From Streptomyces sp. NBC_00285 (lineage in GTDB: Bacteria > Actinomycetota > Actinomycetes > Streptomycetales > Streptomycetaceae), in the NCBI RefSeq assembly GCF_036174265.1, contig NZ_CP108055.1:4216001-4280000 (forward strand): 64,000 nucleotides of DNA, given 5' to 3'. The notes under the pieces were generated by a model. The model made no database searches. It saw only the letters and a list, made by a program, of their open reading frames with translations, and was not told the origin of the DNA. Positions 16,620 through 25,102 of this stretch are shown one piece after another (position 1 is the stretch's first letter; the number at the start of each line of letters is the position of its first letter). A program made the translations under genes and the position numbers.

Positions 16620-16625
16620 TACAGT
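16620..16625 (+). promoter_or_regulatory. Possible -10 box of tRNA-Lys copy 2
   Basis: TACAGT lies 15 bases before the mature tRNA, a spacing usual for a tRNA start site. No clear -35 was found. The sequence differs from that upstream of copy 1, so duplication did not include the promoter. Confidence 0.4.
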
Positions 16626-16640
16626 TGCGCAGGTCAGCAA

Positions 16641-16714
16641 GCGCCGCTAGCTCAGTTGGTTAGAGCAGCTGACTCTTAATCAGCGGGTCCGGGGTTCGAG
16701 TCCCTGGCGGCGCA
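16641..16714 (+). tRNA. tRNA-Lys (CTT), copy 2
   Basis: Identical base for base to copy 1 at 10939-11012 (74 nt, anticodon CTT, acceptor GCGCCGC/GCGGCGC, discriminator A). The flanks differ, so this is a conserved gene pair. Copy 2 is followed by a perfect terminator hairpin and then by two broken copies of its own 3' half, spaced about 166 bp apart. Confidence 0.98.
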
Positions 16715-16721
16715 CAGACAC

Positions 16722-16753
16722 CGAAGGCCCCCCGTGGAAACGGGGGGCCTTCG
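16722..16753 (+). terminator. Terminator hairpin after tRNA-Lys copy 2
   Basis: CGAAGGCCCCCCGT and ACGGGGGGCCTTCG form a perfect 14-bp stem around a GGAA tetraloop, eight bases after the tRNA end. Confidence 0.85.
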
Positions 16754-16844
16754 ACGTTGAGGCGAGTCGCTTCGGCCGACCGAGCAAACAACAGCCCCGC
16801 ACAGGCGGCTGGGGGTCCGGGGGTCATCCCCCGGAAAGACACAG

Positions 16845-16887
16845 CATCAGCGGGTCCGGGGTTCGAGTCCCTGGCGGCGCACAGACA
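16845..16887 (+). repeat. Truncated tRNA-Lys 3' half, first fragment at locus 2
   Basis: This stretch repeats the tRNA-Lys sequence from the end of the anticodon loop to the discriminator A, plus the flanking CAGACA that follows copy 2 (compare 16679-16720). It is preceded by the same G/C-rich element ending AGACACAGC seen at locus 1, and followed by its own terminator-like hairpin. Confidence 0.85.
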
Positions 16888-16891
16888 TCGA

Positions 16892-16919
16892 CAGGCCTCC
16901 CGCGAAAGCGGGGGGCCTG
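16892..16919 (+). terminator. Terminator-like hairpin after the first tRNA fragment of locus 2
   Basis: CAGGCCTCCCGC and GCGGGGGGCCTG pair around GAAA with one wobble. It mirrors the hairpin after the intact tRNA, showing that the duplicated unit includes the terminator. Confidence 0.65.
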
Positions 16920-17011
16920 CCATGTTTCCGGGAGCCGCTTCGACACGGCGGGGCGACCGCCGGCTCGGCACAGACGGCCGGGGATCCGGGGGGACTCCCG
17001 AACGTCACGGC

Positions 17012-17053
17012 ACCAGCCGGACCGCGGTTCGAGGCCCTGGCGGCGCACGGACA
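17012..17053 (+). repeat. Decayed tRNA-Lys 3' half, second fragment at locus 2
   Basis: A diverged third copy: CCAGCCGGACCGCGGTTCGA, then GGCCCTGGCGGCGCACGGACA, matches the tRNA 3' half with about six changes, one of them in the T stem. It lies 167 bp after the previous fragment, continuing the same period. Confidence 0.7.
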
Positions 17054-17429
17054 GGTGAGGTCCCTCGCTCGACCGGGGGGCCTTCTTGTATGACAGGCGC
17101 CACATTGAACGCGTATGACCGGTAAACACCGCGTTTCGCATCTTGCGATCATGATGAGCACCGTAGAACCCTGGATTTCAAGATGCTGCGTATACGCGGC
17201 AGTTGGGGGGCAAGGAGCCGGTTGCCGGTCTTGCGGGGAAAAGGGGGCCCCGTTGACGAGGACGCCGAGGGGGGCGTCTGCAACCGGAAGGGCGCGGTTA
17301 CCTGTCTACAGCTGTGAAGATTGTGGTGACTGCGGCCCACCACTGATACGCCTGTGAAGGTCGAGGGGGACCAGAGCAGTCGTAAGGAACCGACGACACG
17401 CGGTTGATCCGCGTGTGGGGGGATGACTC
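17054..17429 (+). promoter_or_regulatory. Non-coding region upstream of cslA
   Basis: A stretch of 376 bp without a credible gene. It includes a locally AT-rich part (17100-17180, with TTGCGATCATGATGAGCA), then G-rich blocks, and a second AT-rich patch (17300-17325, TCTACAGCTGTGAAGATTGT) that could hold the cslA promoter. GGGGGATGA just before ATG 17430 is the ribosome site. No recognised riboswitch pattern was seen. Confidence 0.5.
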
Positions 17430-19409
17430 ATGACGTCGACGCCGACGGGCGCCCGGCAGAACTTCGACCCGTCCGAAACCGCGCAGCTCAGACTGCCATC
17501 GCATCGGACCGGCGCACTGGGCCGGATAAAGAAGACGCTTCCGAAATACGACTACGAGCACTACAGCAGACTGGCAGGTCCCCTCACACAGCCCGACCCG
17601 GGCAAGCCCTACAAGGTCCAGTACCGCTCGCTGCTCTCGCAGGAGCCGCACCGCATCCGGGTCGCCCTGATGCTCGCCGCCGCACCGCTGCTCTCGCTGG
17701 TCCTGCTGGCCTGGCTGCTGCAGCCCGAGCACTGGACCGAGCGCGACTACCCGGCCTTCTCCTGGCTGCCGGCGCTGGACATCGTGATGCTCGTCTCGAT
17801 CGGCCTGATCGAGTTCTTCCGCTGCATGAACGTGCTGTCCAACGCGCACGCCACCCTGGTCGCCCGCGACCCGGTGCCCGTCGTGCCCGAGACCGGCACC
17901 AGAGTCGCCTTCCTCACCTCCTTCGTGCCCGGCAAGGAGCCGCTGGAGATGGTGACGAGAACACTGGAAGCCGCGGTGAAGATCCGTCACCGCGGCCTCC
18001 TGCACGTCTGGCTCCTGGACGAGGGCGACGACCCGGCGGTCAAGGAGGTGTGCGCCCGGCTCGGCGTGCACCACTTCTCCCGCAAGGGTGTCGAGAAGTG
18101 GAACCGGCCCAAGGGCCCGCACCGCGCCAGGACCAAGCACGGCAACTACAACGCCTGGCTGGACGCGCACGGCGACCACTACGACTACTTCGCCTCCGTG
18201 GACACCGACCACGTGCCGCTGCCCAACTACCTGGAGCGGATGCTCGGCTTCTTCCGCGACCCGGACATCGGCTTCGTGATCGGCCCGCAGGTATACGGCA
18301 ACTACGACAACTTCGTCACCAAGGCCGCCGAGTCCCAGCAGTTCCTCTTCCACGCGCTGATCCAGCGCGCCGGGAACAAGTACGGCTCCCCGATGTTCGT
18401 GGGCACGTCCAACGCCGTACGGATCAAGGCGCTCCAGCAGATCGGCGGGCTGTACGACTCGATCACCGAGGACATGGCGACCGGTTTCGAGATGCACCGC
18501 CACAAGAACCCGGCCACCGGCCACAAGTGGCGCTCGGTCTACACCCCGGACGTGCTCGCGGTCGGTGAGGGGCCCAGCGCCTGGACCGACTTCTTCACTC
18601 AGCAGATGCGCTGGTCGCGCGGGACGTACGAGACGATCCTCAAGCAGTACTGGAAGGGCTGGTACTCGCTGCCGCCGAGCCGGCTCTTCAACTACACGAT
18701 GATGATCATCTTCTACCCGATGTCCGCTCTCAACTGGATCCTCGCGGCCCTGAGTTGCGCACTGTTCCTGGGTCTGGGCGCCTCGGGTGTGAACATCGAC
18801 CCGACCGTGTGGCTGATGCTCTACGGCAACGCCTCCGCGCTCCAGATCGGCCTGTACATCTGGAACCGCCGGCACAACGTCTCGCCGCACGAGCCCGAGG
18901 GTTCCGGTGGTGTCGCCGGCATGGTGATGTCGGCGCTGTCCGCCCCGCTGTACGCGAAGGCGCTGGTCGACGCGCTGCTGCGGCGCAAGAGCAAGTTCGT
19001 CGTCACGCCGAAGGGCGACTCGGCCAGCCCCGACCGCTGGTTCGCGACCTTCCGGTACCACTGGTACTTCATCGCGATCTTCGGTGGCTCGATCGGCGCC
19101 GGCCTCGTCCTCGGGCACTCGCACCCCGCCATGATCACCTGGGCGATCTTCGCCATGCTGATCACCGCGACGCCGATCCTCACCTGGCGGCACATGCTGC
19201 GGCAGGCGAAGAAGAAGGCGGCGGCCGGGCCTCCGGCGGCCGTGGTCCCGGCTCAGGTGCCGGCTCAGCCGCAGTACCAGCCGCAGCCGCTGCCGACGCA
19301 GCACGCCCCGGCCCACAAGCCGACCTGGGCCGACTCGAACACGCGCGACGAGGGCAACGACCAGACGATGCAGATCGCCCTCGGTGGACTTGGGGGACGT
19401 AAGGAATGA
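17430..19409 (+). CDS. cslA: Cellulose-synthase-like glycosyltransferase CslA
   Basis: A 659-residue processive family-2 glycosyltransferase. Two transmembrane helices (about 78-97 and 113-130) precede the cytosolic GT2 domain, with DEGDD (197-201), the metal-binding DTDH (258-261), TED (346-348) and QQMRW (391-395). A block of further helices follows (about 415-600), then a Pro/Gln-rich tail. CslA makes a beta-glucan at growing hyphal tips, needed for normal morphology and attachment in Streptomyces. No PilZ domain is visible. GGGGGATGA precedes the start. Its stop overlaps the glxA start (ATGA), consistent with the known obligate partnership of CslA and GlxA. Confidence 0.96.
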   Translation: MTSTPTGARQNFDPSETAQLRLPSHRTGALGRIKKTLPKYDYEHYSRLAGPLTQPDPGKPYKVQYRSLLSQEPHRIRVALMLAAAPLLSLVLLAWLLQPEHWTERDYPAFSWLPALDIVMLVSIGLIEFFRCMNVLSNAHATLVARDPVPVVPETGTRVAFLTSFVPGKEPLEMVTRTLEAAVKIRHRGLLHVWLLDEGDDPAVKEVCARLGVHHFSRKGVEKWNRPKGPHRARTKHGNYNAWLDAHGDHYDYFASVDTDHVPLPNYLERMLGFFRDPDIGFVIGPQVYGNYDNFVTKAAESQQFLFHALIQRAGNKYGSPMFVGTSNAVRIKALQQIGGLYDSITEDMATGFEMHRHKNPATGHKWRSVYTPDVLAVGEGPSAWTDFFTQQMRWSRGTYETILKQYWKGWYSLPPSRLFNYTMMIIFYPMSALNWILAALSCALFLGLGASGVNIDPTVWLMLYGNASALQIGLYIWNRRHNVSPHEPEGSGGVAGMVMSALSAPLYAKALVDALLRRKSKFVVTPKGDSASPDRWFATFRYHWYFIAIFGGSIGAGLVLGHSHPAMITWAIFAMLITATPILTWRHMLRQAKKKAAAGPPAAVVPAQVPAQPQYQPQPLPTQHAPAHKPTWADSNTRDEGNDQTMQIALGGLGGRKE

Positions 19410-21343
19410 ACGACCGTGCAGGCCGCCGCCGCGTCCGTCGGCTCGCGATCGGTACGGCGGTGGTACTCGCGCTGGCCGGAATGAACGGGCCGTGGCTGTA
19501 CCGCTTCGGGACCGGAAAATACCACCAGTACCAGATCAACAAACCGGAGTACAAAGCCGACAACGGCAAGTGGGAGATCGTCGACTTCCCCGAGAAGTAC
19601 CGGCAGAACACCATCCACGCGGCGCTGCTGCGCACCGGGAAGGTGCTGCTGGTGGCGGGTTCGGGCAACAACCAGGACAACTTCGACGCGAAGAGGTTCG
19701 ACACCCGGATCTGGGACCCGGTCAAGGGCACCATCAAGAAGGTGCCGACGCCCAAGGACCTGTTCTGCACGGGGCACACCCAGCTGGCGAACGGCAATCT
19801 GCTGATCGCCGGCGGCACCAAGCGGTACGAGAAGCTCAAGGGTGACGTCACCAAGGCCGGCGGCCTGATGATCGTCCACAACGAGAACCCGGACCGGCCG
19901 ATCACCCTGCCTGCGGGCACCAAGTTCACCGGCAAGGAGGGCGGCAAGACCTTCGTGTCGAAGGACCCGGTGGTCGTGGAGCGGGCCACGAAGGTCTTCG
20001 ACAAGCAGACCGGGAGATTCCTGCGCAACGATCCGGGCCTCGGGCGTATCTATGTCGAGGCGCAGCGGAGCGGCGCCAAGTACGAGACCGGTACGCAGGA
20101 CAACTACCGGATCCAGGGGCTGACCGGGACCGAGGCCCGCAACACCTACGGCATCGCGCAGAAGCTCGCCCTCGACAAGAAGGACTTCCAGGGGATCCGG
20201 GACGCCTTCGAGTTCGACCCGGTCGCCGAGAAGTACATCAAGGTCGACCCGATGAAGGAGGCCCGCTGGTATCCGACGCTCACCACCCTGAGCGACGGGA
20301 AGATCCTCAGTGTCTCCGGGCTCGACGACATCGGTCAGCTGGTGCCGGGCAAGAACGAGGTCTTCGACCCGAAGACCAGGAGGTGGACGTATCTGCCGAC
20401 CACCCGCCAGTTCCCGACCTACCCGGCACTGTTCCTCATGCAGAACGGCAAGGTCTTCTACTCGGGGTCGAACGCGGGGTACGGGCCGGACAACGTGGGC
20501 CGTGTGCCGGGCATCTGGGACGTGGAGAGCAACAAGTTCACGAAGATCCCCGGGCTCAGCGACGCCAACAGGATGGAGACCTCCGCAACCGTGCTGCTGC
20601 CACCGGCGCAGGACGAGAAGTTCATGGTGATCGGGGGCGGCGGGGTCGGTGAGTCGGCGCTGTCCAGCAACCGGACGCGGATCGTGGACATGAAGGCGGC
20701 CGGTCCGAGATTCGTGGACGGACCGACGCTGGAGAAGGGCACGCGGTATGCGCAGGCATCGATCCTTCCCGACGACAGCGTGCTGGTGTCCGGGGGGGCG
20801 GAGGACTACCGGGGTCGCGGTGACTCCAACATCCTCCAGGCCCGGCTCTACCACCCGGACACGAACTCCTTCGAGTCGGTGGCCGATCCCCTGGTGGGGC
20901 GCAACTACCACTCCGGGTCGCTGCTGCTGCCGGACGGGCGGGTGATGTTCTTCGGGTCGGACTCGTTGTACGGCGACAAGGCGAACACCAAGCCGGGTGT
21001 CTTCGAGCAGCGCATCGAGATCTACACGCCGCCCTATCTGTACCGGGATTCCCGGCCGTCGCTGTCCGGGGGTCCGCAGACGATCGCCCGGGGCGGGTCG
21101 GGGACGTTCACGTCTCCGCAGGCCTCGGTGATCAAGAAGGTGCGGTTGATCCGGCCCAGTGCGTCGACACATGTGACCGACGTCGATCAGCGGTCCGTCG
21201 AGCTGAAGTTCACGGTGTCCGGGGACAAGGTGAAGGTGACGGTGCCGGAGAACAAGAATCTGGTGCAGTCGGGGTGGTACATGCTGTTCGTCGACGATGA
21301 CCAAGGAACGCCGTCGAAGGCCCAGTGGGTGCGGGTGCCGTAG
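19406..21343 (+). CDS. glxA: Copper radical oxidase GlxA (galactose-oxidase-like)
   Basis: A 645-residue mono-copper radical oxidase anchored by an N-terminal helix (about residues 13-31). Counting from the ATG, Cys121 in DLFCTGHTQL and Tyr289 in ARWYPTLTTL are placed to form the Tyr-Cys cofactor, with Trp288 next to it as reported for GlxA of S. lividans. Tyr501-His502 (GRNYHSGS) and His589 (ASTHVTDVDQR) fit the remaining copper ligands. The kelch-like propeller lies between, and a C-terminal DUF1929-type domain ends the protein. GlxA oxidises the glycan made by CslA. It is translationally coupled to cslA and convergent with cslZ across a perfect hairpin. Confidence 0.96.
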   Translation: MNDRAGRRRVRRLAIGTAVVLALAGMNGPWLYRFGTGKYHQYQINKPEYKADNGKWEIVDFPEKYRQNTIHAALLRTGKVLLVAGSGNNQDNFDAKRFDTRIWDPVKGTIKKVPTPKDLFCTGHTQLANGNLLIAGGTKRYEKLKGDVTKAGGLMIVHNENPDRPITLPAGTKFTGKEGGKTFVSKDPVVVERATKVFDKQTGRFLRNDPGLGRIYVEAQRSGAKYETGTQDNYRIQGLTGTEARNTYGIAQKLALDKKDFQGIRDAFEFDPVAEKYIKVDPMKEARWYPTLTTLSDGKILSVSGLDDIGQLVPGKNEVFDPKTRRWTYLPTTRQFPTYPALFLMQNGKVFYSGSNAGYGPDNVGRVPGIWDVESNKFTKIPGLSDANRMETSATVLLPPAQDEKFMVIGGGGVGESALSSNRTRIVDMKAAGPRFVDGPTLEKGTRYAQASILPDDSVLVSGGAEDYRGRGDSNILQARLYHPDTNSFESVADPLVGRNYHSGSLLLPDGRVMFFGSDSLYGDKANTKPGVFEQRIEIYTPPYLYRDSRPSLSGGPQTIARGGSGTFTSPQASVIKKVRLIRPSASTHVTDVDQRSVELKFTVSGDKVKVTVPENKNLVQSGWYMLFVDDDQGTPSKAQWVRVP

Positions 21344-21379
21344 CGCTCCCGCGGGATGCCTTTCGGGTGCGGGAGCGCT
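21342..21379. terminator. Bidirectional terminator between glxA and cslZ
   Basis: AGCGCTCCCGC and GCGGGAGCGCT form a perfect 11-bp stem with a 16-base loop. The stem starts inside the last codon region of glxA and can end both convergent transcripts. Confidence 0.75.
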
Positions 21380-21407
21380 GTGGCCGGTCGCGCAGTTCCC
21401 CGCACCC

Positions 21408-22442
21408 CTAGGGTGTTGAGGCTTTCGCCAGCTTCATCGCGTAGTCGGGCCACCACTGGCCCGCCTTCGGGCCGCCTTTGCACTCGCCGTCCGATTCGCC
21501 GGGCCTCTTGACCCACAGGTAGGCGTCCACCAGGGAGTCCGCCGTCTTCGCCGTCGGAGTCTCGCCGAGCGCCCGGCCCGGTGGGTTGCACCAGCGTTCG
21601 TTCTCGTCGCCGTCCTTGTACGGGCCGTTGCCGTTGCGGCTGGTGTCGATGACGAAGTGCTTGTTGCCGACCTTGGAGGAGAGCTGCTTGCCGTAGGTGA
21701 TGGAGTCCTTGGTGGAGTAGAAGTTGGAGACGTTCACCGAGAAGCCGTCGGCCTTGGCGATGCCGGCCCACTTGAGGGGCTCGAAGATCTCGGCGGGGTG
21801 GCCCCAGCCCGCGTTGCCCGCGTCCAGGTAGACCTTCGTGTTCGTCAGGGACTTGAGCTTCTCGATGGCGCCGGTGAGCAGGTCGTAGCGCTCCTCGTGG
21901 AACTCGTCCTTGGTGCAGCCGTCGACCAGGTGCAGAACAGCGTCCGGTTCGAGGATCACCGTCGCCGAGCGGTCGCCGATGCCCGCCGCCACACCGTCGA
22001 TCCAGGTCCGGTAGGCATTGCCGTCGGCGGCGCCGCCCTGGGAGTACTGGCCGCAGTCGCGGTGCGGGATGTTGTAGAGGACCAGGAGAGCCGTACGGCC
22101 CGCCTTGTCGGCGGCCTCGGTGAAACCGCGCGCCTCCTGCTCCGGGTTCTCCGGGCCGATCCACTCACCGGTGGGCTGCTGGGCGATCTTGCGGATCTGC
22201 TCGGCCTTGTCGCCCTGGCCGCTCTTCACATATGCGGCGACCTGCTTGGCCGCGTTGCCCGCGGGGTTGACCCAGAACGGGTCGGCCTCCTTGGGCTGTT
22301 GGGTGATCGCGGCACTCGTCTTGTCGCCGTCGCCCGTCCCGTCGCCCGGCGACGAACATGCGGCGAGCAGCAGTGCCGCCCCCAGCACCGCCGCGGAAGC
22401 CCCTGCACGGGTCCCCCTCCTGGCCCCCCTGCTGACGTACAT
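21408..22442 (-). CDS. cslZ: GH6 endoglucanase lipoprotein CslZ
   Basis: A 344-residue family-6 beta-1,4-glucanase. The signal LLLAACSS is a lipobox, so it should be a cell-surface lipoprotein. The catalytic domain shows GH6 marks: LVLYNIPHRDCGQYSQGG, ATVILEPDAV with the acid Asp region, SVNVSNFYST and DTSRNGNGP. AGGGGGG lies eight bases before ATG 22442; longer upstream frames lack such a site. It is convergent with glxA, as in S. coelicolor (SCO2838), and is thought to trim the CslA product. There is no carbohydrate-binding module. Confidence 0.93.
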   Translation of the reverse strand: MYVSRGARRGTRAGASAAVLGAALLLAACSSPGDGTGDGDKTSAAITQQPKEADPFWVNPAGNAAKQVAAYVKSGQGDKAEQIRKIAQQPTGEWIGPENPEQEARGFTEAADKAGRTALLVLYNIPHRDCGQYSQGGAADGNAYRTWIDGVAAGIGDRSATVILEPDAVLHLVDGCTKDEFHEERYDLLTGAIEKLKSLTNTKVYLDAGNAGWGHPAEIFEPLKWAGIAKADGFSVNVSNFYSTKDSITYGKQLSSKVGNKHFVIDTSRNGNGPYKDGDENERWCNPPGRALGETPTAKTADSLVDAYLWVKRPGESDGECKGGPKAGQWWPDYAMKLAKASTP

Positions 22443-22587
22443 CCATTTCCCCCCTGGGTGCACCATGCCAAGTCCCAATCGTGACACACCGGTCGAGTCG
22501 CCCACGAGATCGCCGGAGCCTTGTCCAGGAGCTGTTACAGCACCGAAGGTCGGGGGTAGGTGCGCGTCTGCAGGGGGGCGCTCGTCC

Positions 22588-23385
22588 ATGAAGGGGAGTG
22601 CTTCTCAGATGCAGGACACCACCAGGGAGATACGGCTGGCCTCAGCACTGGTCGCGGCGGCGGACACTCTCGACGAAGGCTTCGAGGCACCACGGTACTT
22701 ACAACGGGTGTCCGACCACTGTGTGGAGTTACTGGACGCCTGGGCGGCCGGGGTGATGCTGATCGACGGGGGCCGGTCGGTGTCACTGGCCGCCAGCAGC
22801 CGGCACGAGGACGTGGCGCTGGAGCTGCTGGCGGCGCAGCGCGGCGGCGGTCCCTGTGTGGACAGTTACGGCTCGGGAAGGCCCGTGCCGCCCGTCTCCA
22901 TCCGGGTCGCCCACGCGAGCGCCCGCTGGCCCGACTTCACCGAACGGGCGCTGCGGCACGACATCGTGACGACCTACGCGGTCCCGCTGCGCCGCCACGA
23001 CACCCTGTTCGGCGCCCTCAACGTGTTCGTGCCGACGCTGCCCGACGACACACCGGCCGAGGTCGCGCCCGAGGTCCACCTCGCCCAGGCGCTCGCCGAC
23101 GCCGCCGCCCTCGGCCTGCAGAACCGCCGCACCTGCGACCAGTACCGCACCCTGTCCGGGCAGTTGCAGGAGGCCCTGTCCAGCAGGGTCCGCATCGAGC
23201 AGGCCAAGGGCGTGCTCGCCGAGCGCTGGGCAATCCGCCCCGACCAGGCGTTCGTGGCGCTCAGGCAGTACGCGCGACGGCACCGGCTCCCGCTGGACCG
23301 GGTGGCGAGCGCGGTCATCGAGGGCGTCGCGGACGACGCCGAACTGCGCCGCGAGCTCGACGTAAGCGCCGACGGACCCGCGTAG
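22588..23385 (+). CDS. GAF-ANTAR regulator with two TTA codons
   Basis: A 265-residue protein with an N-terminal GAF-like sensor domain (about 20-175) and a C-terminal ANTAR RNA-binding domain (QLQEALSSRVRIEQAKGVLAERW, quoted here by RVRIEQAKGVLAER). ANTAR proteins usually relieve transcription termination by binding paired hairpins in leader RNA. ATG 22588 and ATG 22609 both have G-rich ribosome sites; I give the longer form. Two TTA leucine codons, at 22699-22701 and 22729-22731, are notable because TTA is very rare in this genus and makes translation depend on the bldA tRNA. Expression is therefore likely confined to late development. Confidence 0.85.
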   Translation: MKGSASQMQDTTREIRLASALVAAADTLDEGFEAPRYLQRVSDHCVELLDAWAAGVMLIDGGRSVSLAASSRHEDVALELLAAQRGGGPCVDSYGSGRPVPPVSIRVAHASARWPDFTERALRHDIVTTYAVPLRRHDTLFGALNVFVPTLPDDTPAEVAPEVHLAQALADAAALGLQNRRTCDQYRTLSGQLQEALSSRVRIEQAKGVLAERWAIRPDQAFVALRQYARRHRLPLDRVASAVIEGVADDAELRRELDVSADGPA

Positions 23386-23649
23386 AACCCGGGACGACCA
23401 GGACATATGACGGAGAGCCACAGCCTGGGACTTGGCGTCAACAGCCTCTAGGCCCAGGCGTTCATCCGTTCTACAGTCGTCCCATACGGCCCCAGCCCCT
23501 GGCCGCAGTCATGACCACCGAGCCTCCATGCCTCCCGCGCCTCGCCGGGTTACTCCCGCAACCCGAGCGCGCGCGGTCGAGGACCGGCCCGGTCGGCGGC
23601 TTCCGGGGGGAGCGGGTCGCCGACCGGGCCAGGTACCGGGGCGCGTTTC

Positions 23650-24348
23650 CTAGTGGCCGGTGCCGGTCAGATACGCGGAGACGACGACGTTCGCCGTGTA
23701 GCTGCGGCTCGTCCGGTCGAAGGTGCCGCCGCAGGTGATCAGCCGCAGTTCGGCCCGTCCCGGCGTGCGCTGTCCGTAGGCCCTTCGGGCGTCGAAGCGG
23801 TCGCGGGTGAGGACCTGGACGTCGTCGACGGTGAACTCGGCGACCTTGCCGTCGTCGCGGACCACCCGGACTCTCTCGCCGGGCTTGAGGGCGCTGAGCT
23901 TGTAGAAGACCGCGCGCCGGGTCGCGGTGTCGACGTGGCCCACCATCAGCGCGGTCCCGGCGGCCCCCGGTTTCGCGCCGGCCGCGTACCAGCCGACGAC
24001 CCCGGGCTGGTCGAAGGGCGGCGGGTCCGGGGCGCCCCGCGCGTCCAGGCCACGGGCCACCACCGGCGCCTGCACGCCGAGATCCGGGATGTCCAGGCGC
24101 TGCGGTCGCGCCTGCCTCAACGGCCTTGCCGGGGGCGGGAGTTCGAGGTCCGGTGGGCGGCCGACGGCGGCCACGTCACCCGTGGTCGGTGCGGACCCGC
24201 CGTGCCGCAGGTCGCTCACCTCTCGGCCCCACAGCCACAGCCCGAGCAGCAGCATGGCCCAGGCCACGCCGGTCAGCAGGCGTCCGCTGCCGGACACACG
24301 GTCCCCTCCCGCGGGTTCGCCGCCCTGGTCCGAGAAGCGGTCGGACAT
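23650..24348 (-). CDS. Class F-like sortase
   Basis: A 232-residue sortase with one N-terminal helix (about residues 24-40) and a C-terminal catalytic domain. The triad is visible: His138 in MVGHVDT, Cys206 in LITCGGTF and Arg215 in RTSRSYTAN. The compact LITCGG version with a Cys-Gly-Gly is typical of actinobacterial class F sortases, whose substrates are poorly known. It lies six bases downstream of a secreted-protein gene on the same strand, so the two form an operon. The enzyme would act outside the membrane as a transpeptidase joining a sorting-motif protein to the cell wall. Confidence 0.87.
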   Translation of the reverse strand: MSDRFSDQGGEPAGGDRVSGSGRLLTGVAWAMLLLGLWLWGREVSDLRHGGSAPTTGDVAAVGRPPDLELPPPARPLRQARPQRLDIPDLGVQAPVVARGLDARGAPDPPPFDQPGVVGWYAAGAKPGAAGTALMVGHVDTATRRAVFYKLSALKPGERVRVVRDDGKVAEFTVDDVQVLTRDRFDARRAYGQRTPGRAELRLITCGGTFDRTSRSYTANVVVSAYLTGTGH

Positions 24349-24354
24349 CGCCGG

Positions 24355-24888
24355 TCAGTCCGTCCTGCGGCTCCGGCGGCTGCTCCGCAGCACGACGGCC
24401 ACAGCCGCGACCCCGGCGAGCACCAGACCGGTCACCGCGTGCCCGGTGCCGGGGCCGGTGGCGCGGGGCTGCATGGCGGAGAGGTGGGTGGCGGTCCAGC
24501 CGCCGCCCGCGTTCACGGGTGCGGCGGGGGACGCGGGGGCGGTGGGGGTGGCGCTCTTGTCCGCGACGACCGTGATCCTGCCCTTCACCTCGAAGTCGGC
24601 GCAGGTGATCTTCACGTCGTACGAGCCGGGCGCGATCGAGGAGCGGACGCGGGTCTCGCCGGCGAGGCTGCCGCCGGCCCCCGTCAACCGGGCGTCCGCG
24701 ACGAACGCGGCCGAGGCGGCGGTGGCCGTCTTCCCCGCGCAGCCGGTGACCCGCAGGGCGAGGTCGGCGCCGGGCGCGGGGGACGACGGGGTCACCGAGA
24801 CGCTGCCGCCGTTCGCGGCCTGAGCGACCGGGGTGAAGGCGGCGACGGCCAGGACCGCCGTACAGAGAGTGAGACGTAGGGAACCCAT
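24355..24888 (-). CDS. Secreted, C-terminally anchored protein paired with the sortase
   Basis: A 177-residue surface protein. The N terminus is a Sec signal ending VAQA (cleavage about residue 24). It is followed by an Ig-like beta domain (SVTPSSPAPGADLALRV, GSYDVKITCADFEVKG), a Thr/Pro/Ala linker and a C-terminal helix (about 150-166) ending in SSRRSRRTD. This is the layout of a sortase substrate, yet no LPxTG or LAxTG motif precedes the helix. GGAGGTTC lies before ATG 24888. Co-transcription with the sortase suggests a non-canonical sorting signal, or a membrane-retained partner. Confidence 0.75.
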   Translation of the reverse strand: MGSLRLTLCTAVLAVAAFTPVAQAANGGSVSVTPSSPAPGADLALRVTGCAGKTATAASAAFVADARLTGAGGSLAGETRVRSSIAPGSYDVKITCADFEVKGRITVVADKSATPTAPASPAAPVNAGGGWTATHLSAMQPRATGPGTGHAVTGLVLAGVAAVAVVLRSSRRSRRTD

Positions 24889-25102
24889 CGTGAACCTCCA
24901 GGTATCTGGAGAATCCCCCGGGGAGCCCGGTTCCGCATCCCGGGGCGGTCCGGTACTGCTCCACTCGGGTCGCGGTGTCCGGGGGCCGCGGTGTGGGGAG
25001 GTGACCGCGGGTCGAGATGCCCTGGCACGGCCGTTGCCGCTGTGGGGCGACTGCATAGCATGGGTCGTCTCACACGTACGCATGCACCAGGAGCCCGCGC
25101 CC

